A stretch of DNA of 36,163 nucleotides. Origin: an uncultured Oscillospiraceae bacterium. Lineage in GTDB: Bacteria; Bacillota; Clostridia; Oscillospirales; Oscillospiraceae. Where the stretch lies: NCBI GenBank assembly GCA_947626315.1, contig CANQRQ010000023.1, forward strand, positions 1 to 36,163. Direction: 5' to 3'. Position numbers and translations under genes: made by a program. Position 1 is the first letter of the stretch, and each line of letters opens with the position of its first letter. This document shows positions 1 through 7,363 of this stretch, in pieces. Below the pieces are notes generated by a model that did no database searches, was not told where the DNA came from, and saw only the letters and a program-made list of their open reading frames with translations.

Positions 1-34
1 ACACCCTCTCCTTTTTCTCCTTTCCTTTATTCTA

Positions 35-649
35 TCATATTTCCTCCTCCTTTTCTCCTACTTTGTCAACACTTCGATAGTGGGACACCTCCGGCGTTCC
101 CTCGACCCACACCTGGTTTGAACGGACATCCGTAGTGAATCCACCGTGTTCATCAGAGCCCCCGGCGTGGGCGTGTATCAGCCAGCCATCATAAGAAGTA
201 AACTCTCCCCCGCAGCGGCAGATCATCACCTCATAAGAGCCGCCTTCAAAATGTCCTTCTGTTGCCGGCGCATCCACCACCTTGACCTGTTCGGTCACGG
301 CTTCATGGTGGATGACCTCAGTGACAGGCTGCCAGTCGTGGACATGGACAGGGGCTGGAGTCTGTGCCGGGAGTGGCTCTGCCACCGGAAGATCGGCCTC
401 TGGCACAGGCAGCTCGGAGCTCTCCGGCAATACCTCGGCCATGACCGGCAGTTGAACCTCCAGCGGCTCTGGTGAGGGCAATTCTGCGGTGACCGGCACA
501 GCTGCGGGAACAGGCGCTGGAACGGACTCCGACACATAAAGCGTTGTGTTCTCTACCGGCATCGGCTCATTCTCTATCGGCTGATCCCCACAGGAAACGA
601 GGCAGGCAAGCATCAACACAGCATTCAGGCAAGGGAACATTTTCTTCAT
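35..649 (-). CDS. Proline-rich surface lipoprotein of the conjugative element
   Basis: A 204-residue protein with a short lysine-rich N-terminus, a hydrophobic stretch and a lipobox ending LVSC near residue 20, so it is probably lipid-anchored outside the membrane. Residues 25-100 are Pro/Glu/Val-rich repeats such as PVPEADLPVAEPLP, typical of an extended wall-spanning stalk. The C-terminal part has a CxCGG motif followed by HxH about a dozen residues later, which could be a small metal-binding head. The start is supported by AAGGAG about 9 nt upstream. It is transcribed away from the pilin genes. The function is not recognised; the context suggests a surface role linked to the neighbouring pilins. 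Confidence 0.7.
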   Translation of the reverse strand: MKKMFPCLNAVLMLACLVSCGDQPIENEPMPVENTTLYVSESVPAPVPAAVPVTAELPSPEPLEVQLPVMAEVLPESSELPVPEADLPVAEPLPAQTPAPVHVHDWQPVTEVIHHEAVTEQVKVVDAPATEGHFEGGSYEVMICRCGGEFTSYDGWLIHAHAGGSDEHGGFTTDVRSNQVWVEGTPEVSHYRSVDKVGEKEEEI

Positions 650-874
650 AATAATGCGCTCCTTTTTCGAAATAATAGAGATTCAAAAACCTCTGGAGTC
701 GTTTTGGATAGTAGCATACGGGTCGAAGCTGTTCAAGTGTTTTGTGGTTTTTTGTTGGTTTTTTCTGTGAGAAAGGAGTGAGAGAGGCGGTGATCAAAAT
801 GGAAACTATTTACTTCCACTGAAGCTTCAATGCGGCCAAAGCCGCAAAAACCAAAAGGAAAGGAAGAATCGACT
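650..874. other. Divergent intergenic region
   Basis: About 225 bp between the minus-strand lipoprotein gene and the plus-strand pilin gene. It presumably holds both promoters. It contains a T-rich run near 740-770 and a ribosome-binding site for each flanking gene. No clear -35/-10 pair or protein could be assigned. Confidence 0.4.
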
Positions 875-2230
875 ATGACAGAATTAAAAAGAGGCTTGTC
901 GGTACTCATGGTGGTACTGCTTCTGGTTGGGATAATCCCCACGGTAAAAGCCTTCGCGGACAGTACTGTCACCCTGACCGAGCAGCCCACCACGGACCCG
1001 GACTTTATCCGTATCGTCAAAGAGAGCGACGGCAAAACGATCACGGATGGCGAGGCTATTTTCAAAGTAGAATACTTCGCCAACGATTCCTGGTCCGGCT
1101 CTCCGACGCGGACATGGTATTACAAGACGGTGGACGGTGAGGCTTGGCTGGGGGATAAAGCCCATTACCTGGCCTCCTGTGCCTATGGCACCAGCGACCC
1201 TCTGTATGAAAACACTCTGGGCGCTCCCGTGATCCCCTTGGGGACGATCCGAGTGACAGAGGCCCAAGCCCCGGAGGGCTATCTCCGCTCAGACTTCACC
1301 TTGGACGGCAAGGTCACTCAGCCCTCTACAGGAGCGCGGGCGGAGTTTGCCTGGACCTCCCAGGCGGATGGGACTATCCGGTATGTGGAGGATGTGGCCT
1401 ATATCCATAACGACCAGATCAAGGGCCACCTCAAAATAATAAAGAAGGATGCCTATGAGGAGATCGCTCTGTCCGGCGCTGGTTTTCGCATACTGGACAG
1501 TGATGGAAAGACCGTAGCCGAGGGCTACACAGACCACAACGGTGAACTGTTTCTGGAGGACATTCCTTACGTGAAGGATTATACCATACAGGAATTTAAG
1601 GCTCCGATGGGGTTCAAGCTGGATGAGGCAGAGTACCCTCTGGCAATTACTGAAAACGGCGTTACGATAACCAAGGAGATGACCGACCTCCGGCGCGAGG
1701 GCACCATCCAGGTGAAAAAACAGGACGCAGAGGGCAAGCCTCTCAGTGGAGCCACATTCCTCCTGGAATATTCCACCGATGACGGCAGCAGCTGGTCCCC
1801 TGTCACATACCGGGAGGCAGGGGATGAAGTCCCCCGCGGCGGCTGCACCAGCCAGGGCCTGACAGACGGACAGCTCACCACCGGCGAGAACGGTAAAGCC
1901 ATATTTACCGGCCTGCGGGCCGACAGCGATATCCTCTACAGGCTGACCGAAACCAAGGCCCCGGAGGGGATGTCCCTCATCGGAGGCTTCCTGTATGTGG
2001 GCACCTTACCGGTAGAGTCCAAAGATCTGTTGGCTAATGACGCGGAGGTATTCAATGACACCGCCTATGTGTACAGCCTCTACGTCACCGCCACGGATAG
2101 CTCTGTCTTTCGCCTCCCCGAAACGGGCGGCGGTGGTTTCGCCCTGCTGCCCATTGCCATGATACTCTCCGCTGTGCCGCTCCCGTTCCTGCCGGGCAGG
2201 AGGAAGGAGGGCAGACATCCTATTATATAA
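875..2230 (+). CDS. SpaA/Cna-B domain pilin with LPETG anchor
   Basis: A 451-residue secreted surface protein. The start at MTELKRG is chosen over an in-frame upstream ATG at 830 because GGAAAGGAAG precedes it and a signal peptide (LSVLMVVLLLVGIIPTVKAFA) follows at once. At least two SpaA/Cna-B-like beta domains are visible: one beginning KIIKKDAYEEIALSGAGF and one beginning IQVKKQDAEGKPLSGATF, each followed by the usual xxExKAPxG pattern of isopeptide-forming domains. The C-terminus carries LPETG, a hydrophobic helix and a basic tail, so sortase should anchor or polymerise it. It lies ahead of two class C sortases and a second pilin, and is best read as an accessory or tip pilin of the element. 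Confidence 0.85.
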   Translation: MTELKRGLSVLMVVLLLVGIIPTVKAFADSTVTLTEQPTTDPDFIRIVKESDGKTITDGEAIFKVEYFANDSWSGSPTRTWYYKTVDGEAWLGDKAHYLASCAYGTSDPLYENTLGAPVIPLGTIRVTEAQAPEGYLRSDFTLDGKVTQPSTGARAEFAWTSQADGTIRYVEDVAYIHNDQIKGHLKIIKKDAYEEIALSGAGFRILDSDGKTVAEGYTDHNGELFLEDIPYVKDYTIQEFKAPMGFKLDEAEYPLAITENGVTITKEMTDLRREGTIQVKKQDAEGKPLSGATFLLEYSTDDGSSWSPVTYREAGDEVPRGGCTSQGLTDGQLTTGENGKAIFTGLRADSDILYRLTETKAPEGMSLIGGFLYVGTLPVESKDLLANDAEVFNDTAYVYSLYVTATDSSVFRLPETGGGGFALLPIAMILSAVPLPFLPGRRKEGRHPII

Positions 2231-2285
2231 TGGTAGTAGTCAAGGTTTTCCTTCCACCTATTGATTTCAAAATCGGGAGCTATTA

Positions 2286-2318
2286 TAGGTTGATTTTTAC
2301 CTAAAATGCGTGTATACT
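2286..2318 (+). promoter_or_regulatory. Promoter and operator of the toxin-antitoxin pair
   Basis: TTGATT (2290-2295) and TATACT (2313-2318) are separated by 17 nt, a good sigma-70-type promoter. An inverted repeat TAGGT-N8-ACCTA (2286-2303) overlaps the -35 box and is a plausible autoregulatory operator for the antitoxin. Transcription would begin near 2325, after the first in-frame ATG of the antitoxin ORF. Confidence 0.6.
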
Positions 2319-2337
2319 ATCGATGGAGGCGATTTAT

Positions 2338-2580
2338 GTGACCATCGATACAAACGCCATTGTAACTGCTACCGAAGCAAACCAGAATTTTTCCAGAGTG
2401 GCCAAGCTGGCCGAAAAGAAGGGCCGGGTCGTTGTTTTCAAGAACAACAGGCCAAAGCTGCTTGTCATTGACCTTGACACAGAACCGCAGATAGAAATGA
2501 CAGAGGATGAAAAGCTGGATTTTGTCGCGGCGAGAATTTTGCGTGTGCACAAGGCGGCTTTTGAGGAGTTGGCAAAATGA
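2338..2580 (+). CDS. Phd/YefM-family antitoxin
   Basis: An 80-residue protein if translated from the GTG (VTIDTNAIVTATEANQNF). The GTG is chosen over the ATG at 2323 because GGAGG lies about 8 nt before it and the predicted transcript start falls at about 2325. The N-terminal pattern (TEANQNFSRVAKLAEKKG, then VVFKNNRPKLLVID) is that of Phd/YefM antitoxins, which bind the operator and neutralise the partner toxin with a C-terminal tail. The stop overlaps the Doc-like gene by 4 nt, so the two are translationally coupled. This is a common stabilising cassette on conjugative elements. Confidence 0.8.
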   Translation: MTIDTNAIVTATEANQNFSRVAKLAEKKGRVVVFKNNRPKLLVIDLDTEPQIEMTEDEKLDFVAARILRVHKAAFEELAK

Positions 2581-2954
2581 TCAAGTTCTCACGGGAAAAG
2601 GTCTTGCTGCTCCACAAAATTTTGGCGGAGGCCACCGGAGGAAGCGTCGGTGTCCGTGATGAGGGACTGCTGGATTCTGCCCTGGAGAGCGCGTTTGCAG
2701 GCTTCGGGGACAAGGAATTCTATCCCAGCAAGGAGGAAAAGGGCGCCCGGCTGGGATATGCTCTGATCTCAAACCATGCCTTTCTGGACGGAAACAAGCG
2801 GATCGGCGTCTATGTGATGCTCTCTTTCCTTGAAATGAACGGGATCAGGCTCCGCTGTTCCGACGAGGAATTAGTCTGTGTTGGGCTTTCCATCGCAGAC
2901 GGGCGGATGGGATACGAGGAGCTGCTCCAGTGGGTGATAGACCATAAGGAATAG
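2577..2954 (+). CDS. doc: Doc-type Fic toxin
   Basis: A 125-residue death-on-curing family protein. The Fic signature HAFLDGNKR is at residues 67-75, with His67 and the NKR anchor intact, so the toxin looks catalytically complete. Known Doc proteins phosphorylate and inactivate elongation factor Tu. The length matches the family (about 120-130). It overlaps the Phd-like antitoxin by 4 nt (ATGA), giving the standard antitoxin-first operon. Its likely role is to stabilise the mobile element. Confidence 0.85.
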   Translation: MIKFSREKVLLLHKILAEATGGSVGVRDEGLLDSALESAFAGFGDKEFYPSKEEKGARLGYALISNHAFLDGNKRIGVYVMLSFLEMNGIRLRCSDEELVCVGLSIADGRMGYEELLQWVIDHKE

Positions 2955-2998
2955 CGGCTCGGAGTTTCCTGCTGCTCGTGTAAGGAAGGAAAATATCT

Positions 2999-3160
2999 AT
3001 GGACATCAAGGCAGACAGTGAGGATATATCCATCAACCAAACGGATGACGCGATCCGAGAGGCTGAGAAAGAATTTGAAAATGAAGGCCGCCTTTTAGAC
3101 GCAAGAAAGGCTATGCCTGAACTCTGGAAAAAGCATTTTGGGCAGAGACCCACATCGTAA
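2999..3160 (+). CDS. Small acidic protein of unknown function
   Basis: A 53-residue ORF starting MDIKADSEDISINQTDD and ending PELWKKHFGQRPTS, preceded by AAGGAAGG at good spacing. It follows the Fic toxin by 44 nt, and a terminator lies about 50 nt after it, so it may be the third gene of the toxin-antitoxin transcript. It is charged, probably helical, has no membrane segment and matches no family I can name. Confidence 0.5.
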   Translation: MDIKADSEDISINQTDDAIREAEKEFENEGRLLDARKAMPELWKKHFGQRPTS

Positions 3161-3210
3161 CGGTGCGATACGCGCCAAACCAATTCTAAAAAACAAATTA
3201 TGAACAGGAA

Positions 3211-3240
3211 AGACAGCCTAAAAATGGGGCTGTCTTTTTT
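3211..3240 (+). terminator. Rho-independent terminator
   Basis: AGACAGCC (3211-3218) pairs with GGCTGTCT (3228-3235) and the arm runs into six T residues. It ends the toxin-antitoxin/small-protein transcript. It also argues against any start for the following pilin gene upstream of 3241. Confidence 0.8.
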
Positions 3241-3256
3241 GTGGAAAGGATTTTAC

Positions 3257-5326
3257 ATGAAACTCTTGCATAAGTTCCTCGCAATGGTCATGGTCCTTGC
3301 CATGATCTTTTCTTTTTCGGTGACCGCTTTCGCCGCTCCGGTGGACGAGGCCACCATCGATACCTCCCGCACCGGATCTCTGGACATTTACAAATACGAC
3401 CTCTCCTCGGCTAAGAAAGACGGTATATGGGACAGCTCCTACGTCAGCACCGGCGTCCGGGATGAGGACGGTGTGGAAAGCCTCTTAGGTGATCCTGACC
3501 GTGTCAGCCCCCTCAACGAGAATGGAGATGCTTACGGTTATGCTGTCAAGGGCGTCCAGTTCACTTATCTTAAAGTCGCGGACATCCGAACTTATTCCGA
3601 ACTGGAGGACAACGCCTCCCATGCGGAGGTGCTGTACGGCATCCCGGCCAATTCCGCCAATGATGCCTTTCTCTCCGCTCTTGGACTGAGCAGCGAGTCC
3701 AGGTACCAGCCCGCCGATGACGATACCCATGGCGACCTCATTTATTACTACGAGGCGGACGTCCTGATCAATGGCTTGGAGGCTGCCCTGGAGGCAAACT
3801 CCACCACCGTCAAGAATGCTCTGGAAACTTTCGTTCGTTCCAATGGCGGTACACCCATGCCCCTCACCGACGAGTATGGCCACACCTCCGCCAAGGACCT
3901 GCCCCTGGGTCTGTATCTGGTGGTGGAGACTGAGGTGCCCGAGATGGTCACGGACACCACCGCTCCCTTCCTGATCAGCCTGCCCATGACCTCTGTGGAC
4001 GGGACCAATGCCACAGACGGCGGGACCCATTGGATCTATAACGCGGTCCTTTACCCCAAAAACCTGACCGGTATTCCCACTCTGGAAAAAACGCTCCGGG
4101 AGGACAAAGCTGACACCGGAAAGAATGATGGCAGTGATGCCGTTACGGATGGTTACGCCCACACCGGCACGGCCAGCGCCGGGGATGTCATAGACTACCA
4201 GATCGTGTCCACCCTGCCCAGCATCACCTCCGCTGCCACATACCTGAGCGAATACAGCTTTGTGGATACGCTCTCCAAGGGTCTGTCGTATAACAAAGGA
4301 GATGTGGTCTTGGAGTTTTTCAAGGACGCCGCCTGTACAGACAAAATCGTGTCCTGGGCAGAGCAGGATGGGAAGTTCACTGTCAACTACAACGCTCTGG
4401 AGGATGGCGGAACGTCTATGACAATTGCCATGACCTCCGAGGGGCTGAAGGAGATCAACGAGAGCCAGACGGTTTACTCCAATACGGTGAATGTGGGCTA
4501 CTCCGACTGCACCCTGCGCATTACCTACAAGGCCACTGTCCACTCAGATGCATCCGTCACCTATGGCGACGCAGGCAATCCGAATGATGTGGTTTTGAGC
4601 TGGCGGCGCAGCAGCAGCGAATACTATGACACGCTGGTGGATGACGCTCACATTTATACCTTTGGCATCGATGTGCTCAAACAGTTCCGGGACGGCAAGG
4701 GTGACTTCAGCAAAGTGGAATTCATTCTGCACAATGACACGGATAACTACTTCGTGACCGCAGAACTGAACAGTGACGAAGGGGTCTGGTATGTCACCGG
4801 CCACACGGATCAGGAGGACCAAGCCACCCACTTCAAGCCCACAAAGGATGGCAAACTCACCATCAAGGGCGTGGAGGATGACACCTATACCATGACCGAG
4901 GTACAGACCGACAGCTCCTACACCTTGCTCAAACACGCCATCAAGATCGTGATCAGCACAGCGGAAAAGGAAGGTCTCTGCGACGTATATTCCGGCGATG
5001 TGCTGGGGCTTCTCCAGAATGACCCCAGGTATGCGGATGTGGAGCCTGGCCTCTTCAACAATGTTCCGCAGAAGCATCTGGAGCATCATCCTCTGACTGC
5101 CTCCGGTACCGTGGACGGCAAGCAGGCCAAGCTGACAGCAGACGGGGAATCAACCAACGCATACGTTCCCTTTACCGTGGTCAACAGCAGGGGTTTCGAT
5201 TTGCCTCAGACTGGCTCCTATGGCAACTGGATGTTCCCGGTGATCGGAATCGCCGGCCTTTCCCTGGCCTTGGGCGGTATTTGGCTTCTGCTGAAGAAAC
5301 GGCCCTCTGAGAGTAGTGGTAAGTAA
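3257..5326 (+). CDS. Isopeptide-forming backbone-type pilin with LPQTG anchor
   Basis: A 689-residue secreted fimbrial protein. The start at MKLLHKFLAMVMVLAM is supported by GGAAAGG just upstream and by a typical signal peptide ending TAFAAP; a longer in-frame start at 3200 would lie before the terminator. The N-terminal domain (TIDTSRTGSLDIYKYDLSSA) and the following VPxMVTDTTAPFLISLPM segment resemble Gram-positive pilin backbone subunits. A middle domain (GDVIDYQIVSTLPS... FVDTLSKGLSY) looks like the D2-type isopeptide domain. The C-terminus has LPQTG, a hydrophobic helix and a Lys-rich tail. It lies directly upstream of two class C sortases, so it is probably the polymerised shaft. Confidence 0.85.
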   Translation: MKLLHKFLAMVMVLAMIFSFSVTAFAAPVDEATIDTSRTGSLDIYKYDLSSAKKDGIWDSSYVSTGVRDEDGVESLLGDPDRVSPLNENGDAYGYAVKGVQFTYLKVADIRTYSELEDNASHAEVLYGIPANSANDAFLSALGLSSESRYQPADDDTHGDLIYYYEADVLINGLEAALEANSTTVKNALETFVRSNGGTPMPLTDEYGHTSAKDLPLGLYLVVETEVPEMVTDTTAPFLISLPMTSVDGTNATDGGTHWIYNAVLYPKNLTGIPTLEKTLREDKADTGKNDGSDAVTDGYAHTGTASAGDVIDYQIVSTLPSITSAATYLSEYSFVDTLSKGLSYNKGDVVLEFFKDAACTDKIVSWAEQDGKFTVNYNALEDGGTSMTIAMTSEGLKEINESQTVYSNTVNVGYSDCTLRITYKATVHSDASVTYGDAGNPNDVVLSWRRSSSEYYDTLVDDAHIYTFGIDVLKQFRDGKGDFSKVEFILHNDTDNYFVTAELNSDEGVWYVTGHTDQEDQATHFKPTKDGKLTIKGVEDDTYTMTEVQTDSSYTLLKHAIKIVISTAEKEGLCDVYSGDVLGLLQNDPRYADVEPGLFNNVPQKHLEHHPLTASGTVDGKQAKLTADGESTNAYVPFTVVNSRGFDLPQTGSYGNWMFPVIGIAGLSLALGGIWLLLKKRPSESSGK

Positions 5327-5338
5327 TCAAGGTAGATC

Positions 5339-5366
5339 TGACGGGGAGGCTCCTGCCTCCCCGTCA
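5339..5366 (+). other. Strong intercistronic hairpin
   Basis: TGACGGGGAGGC (5339-5350) and GCCTCCCCGTCA (5355-5366) form a perfect 12-bp stem with a 4-nt loop, but no U-run follows. It probably acts as a processing or stability element, or a partial attenuator, between pilin and sortase. Confidence 0.6.
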
Positions 5367-5383
5367 TGCATTGAGGAAGGAAT

Positions 5384-6346
5384 ATGGACAGAAAAAAGAA
5401 GATCTATCTATGTATCGCAGCCGCGCTCCTTGCCCTGGGCATCACCGTCTACCCTCTGGTCAGCAATCGCTACAACGAGAAGCATCAGAGCATGATCCAA
5501 GCTCAGTATGCGGAGGCTGTGGAGCAGTTGGACAACACGGCGCTGGAACAGGCCCGGAAAGCCGCGCAGGACTATAATGCTACCCTGCTCAACAGTACAG
5601 TCAGCCCTTATTCTAAAGAAGCGCTGGAAGAGGCAAGTGAGAGCTATGATGAACTGCTTAATATAAACTCTGACAGTGTCATGGGAACTGTAGAGCTGCC
5701 AGAGCTGGGTGTAGTTTTGCCCATCTACCACGGCACAGACGAAGATACCTTGGCACAGGGAGCCGGACATCTCTTAGGCTCCTCCCTGCCCGTGGGCGGC
5801 CTTGGCTGCCACTCAGTGATCTCCGCTCACTCCGGCCTTGCCGGACGAAAATATTTCTCGGATCTTGACCAGGTCGAGATTGGAGATATTTTTTATCTGC
5901 ATATCTTGGATGAGACTCTGGCCTACATGGTGCTGGACATCAACAAAGTTCTGCCGGAAGACACTTCGGAGCTGGCTATTGATCCGGTGCGGGACAGCTG
6001 CACCCTGGTCACTTGCACCCCCTACGGAGTAAACACGCACAGACTGTTGGTGCGTGGGGAGCGCATCAGTGTCCCTATGGCTGAGAGGACGATAGCGCGG
6101 GCCCAGCAGAATGGCGAGGAGCGAAAATCCACTTGGACTTCTGAGTATCTCCATGGGATCGCCTATGGGATACTGGGGATCGCCGGACTTTTCCTCATTT
6201 CCCGCGCTCTGCGCTGGTATATCCGGATAATGAAACAGGCCAGAGCGGAGATGATACAAGAAAAGAAGGCCAAGGAAGAGAACCGGTCCGTATCCCAAAA
6301 GCCTAACAGTGGCCGGGCAAAAGGAGGCCGCCATGAAGCTAAGTAA
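5384..6346 (+). CDS. Class C (pilin-polymerising) sortase
   Basis: A 320-residue membrane protein. It has an N-terminal transmembrane helix (residues 6-27), a sortase domain with catalytic His149 (SAHSGL), Cys211 (LVTCTPYGVNTHR) and Arg220, and a second membrane helix near 255-275 followed by a charged tail. The TLVTCTPYxxNTHRLLVRG motif and the C-terminal helix are typical of class C enzymes, which join pilin LPxTG threonines to lysines of the next subunit. It follows the backbone pilin by 57 nt, has the RBS GAGGAAGG, and overlaps the next sortase by 14 nt. Confidence 0.85.
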   Translation: MDRKKKIYLCIAAALLALGITVYPLVSNRYNEKHQSMIQAQYAEAVEQLDNTALEQARKAAQDYNATLLNSTVSPYSKEALEEASESYDELLNINSDSVMGTVELPELGVVLPIYHGTDEDTLAQGAGHLLGSSLPVGGLGCHSVISAHSGLAGRKYFSDLDQVEIGDIFYLHILDETLAYMVLDINKVLPEDTSELAIDPVRDSCTLVTCTPYGVNTHRLLVRGERISVPMAERTIARAQQNGEERKSTWTSEYLHGIAYGILGIAGLFLISRALRWYIRIMKQARAEMIQEKKAKEENRSVSQKPNSGRAKGGRHEAK

Positions 6347-7091
6347 ATTAATAAAAGATCTTCGGCTGATGGCCTTCCTCGGGCTGATCGTTCTGGCTTT
6401 TGCAAGCGCTGCTTACGCTCTGCGTCCACTTGTATTCCGCGCCGAAAAAACACAGGAGATCCAACGGGAGACGCGGAAATTTTATGCGATGGCGGAACAA
6501 ACCCAAAAGCAACTGGTGAAACAGGAGGAGATCCCCTATGAGCAACTGCTTACCGCCTTTCAGCGGTATAACGAGTGGCTCTTCGATGTGAAGCAGGGCA
6601 ATTTGACCGGACCGGAATCCTATGCGGAAAGCCTCTTTGACCTGACCGATTATGGCCTGCCCGACCAAACCTTCGGAGTAATCAACATTCCCAAACTGGA
6701 ACTGAAGATGCCCCTGTATCTGGGGGCCAGCGAAGAAAATATGTCGGCGGGGGCCGCTGTCCTCTCCCAGACCAGCATCCCCATCGGGGGGATTAACACA
6801 AATTCCGTTATTGCCGGGCACCGCGGGTGGCAGGGCTACGACTACTTCAAGCAGATCGAGCTGCTGGAGACAGGCGACGAAGTGACCATCACCAATTTGT
6901 GGGGGAAGCTGACCTACAAAGTACGCGAGATCAAGATCATCTCCCCGGACGACATTGAATCCATCCTCATTCAGCCGGGGAAAGACATGATCACCCTGCT
7001 GACCTGCCACCCCTATGCCTCGGGCGGTAAATACAGATACCTGGTTTACTGCGACCGGGTAACGGAACCTACAAATCCTGGAGGTGAATGA
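6333..7091 (+). CDS. Second class C-like sortase
   Basis: A 252-residue sortase with one N-terminal membrane helix (residues 10-30) and catalytic His163 (IAGHRGW), Cys225 (TLLTCHPY) and Arg235 (KYRYLVY). It starts inside the preceding sortase gene after AAGGAGG. An in-frame earlier start at 6309 lacks such a site. Unlike its neighbour it has no C-terminal membrane helix, and two residues of the TCTPY motif differ (TCHPY), so the pair probably has different substrates: one polymerising, the other housekeeping-type or accessory. Its stop overlaps the next gene. Confidence 0.82.
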   Translation: MKLSKLIKDLRLMAFLGLIVLAFASAAYALRPLVFRAEKTQEIQRETRKFYAMAEQTQKQLVKQEEIPYEQLLTAFQRYNEWLFDVKQGNLTGPESYAESLFDLTDYGLPDQTFGVINIPKLELKMPLYLGASEENMSAGAAVLSQTSIPIGGINTNSVIAGHRGWQGYDYFKQIELLETGDEVTITNLWGKLTYKVREIKIISPDDIESILIQPGKDMITLLTCHPYASGGKYRYLVYCDRVTEPTNPGGE

Positions 7092-7363
7092 CAATGTATT
7101 ATTACCCTGAGAACATGGCCGCAAAGGCGACGCTCTGGCTGTGGGAGCTGCGGGATCTGGCCATCATCGGCGTCTCGCTCATCATCGCCGTCTTTGCCCT
7201 CATTCGGACCGGCCTCATGTTCCCGCTGATCGCGGCGGCGGTTTATGCCTTCCTCAGTATCCGCTTCGATGACATCAGCATTTTAGATTTTCTGCGTTTC
7301 TCGGCATCTTTCCTGTTTTGGAAACAGCAATACTTTGAGTGGGGGCCTGACGATGCTGTTTAG
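7088..7363 (+). CDS. PrgI/VirB3-like inner-membrane component of the conjugation machine
   Basis: A 91-residue protein with two membrane helices (about residues 22-38 and 42-58) and a C-terminal FLFWKQQYFEW tail. Size, topology and position directly ahead of the VirB4 gene fit PrgI/VirB3-type subunits of Gram-positive type IV secretion systems. The sequence itself is too short for firm family assignment. ATG 7088 overlaps the upstream stop; a second ATG at 7094 (MYYYPEN) has better spacing from GGAGG and may be the true start. It overlaps VirB4 by 11 nt. Confidence 0.6.
   Translation: MTMYYYPENMAAKATLWLWELRDLAIIGVSLIIAVFALIRTGLMFPLIAAAVYAFLSIRFDDISILDFLRFSASFLFWKQQYFEWGPDDAV

Noticed and set aside
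799-822. Seven-codon leader peptide METIYFH before the pilin gene
   Set aside because: It has a passable site but no attenuator structure or regulatory codon run to support it.
3485-4543. 352-residue antisense frame inside the backbone pilin
   Set aside because: It overlaps a clear pilin gene on the other strand and has a low-complexity Gly/Val/His composition.
5339-5366. Terminator between pilin and sortase
   Set aside because: The stem is perfect but lacks a T-run, and the downstream sortase needs read-through; kept only as a hairpin.
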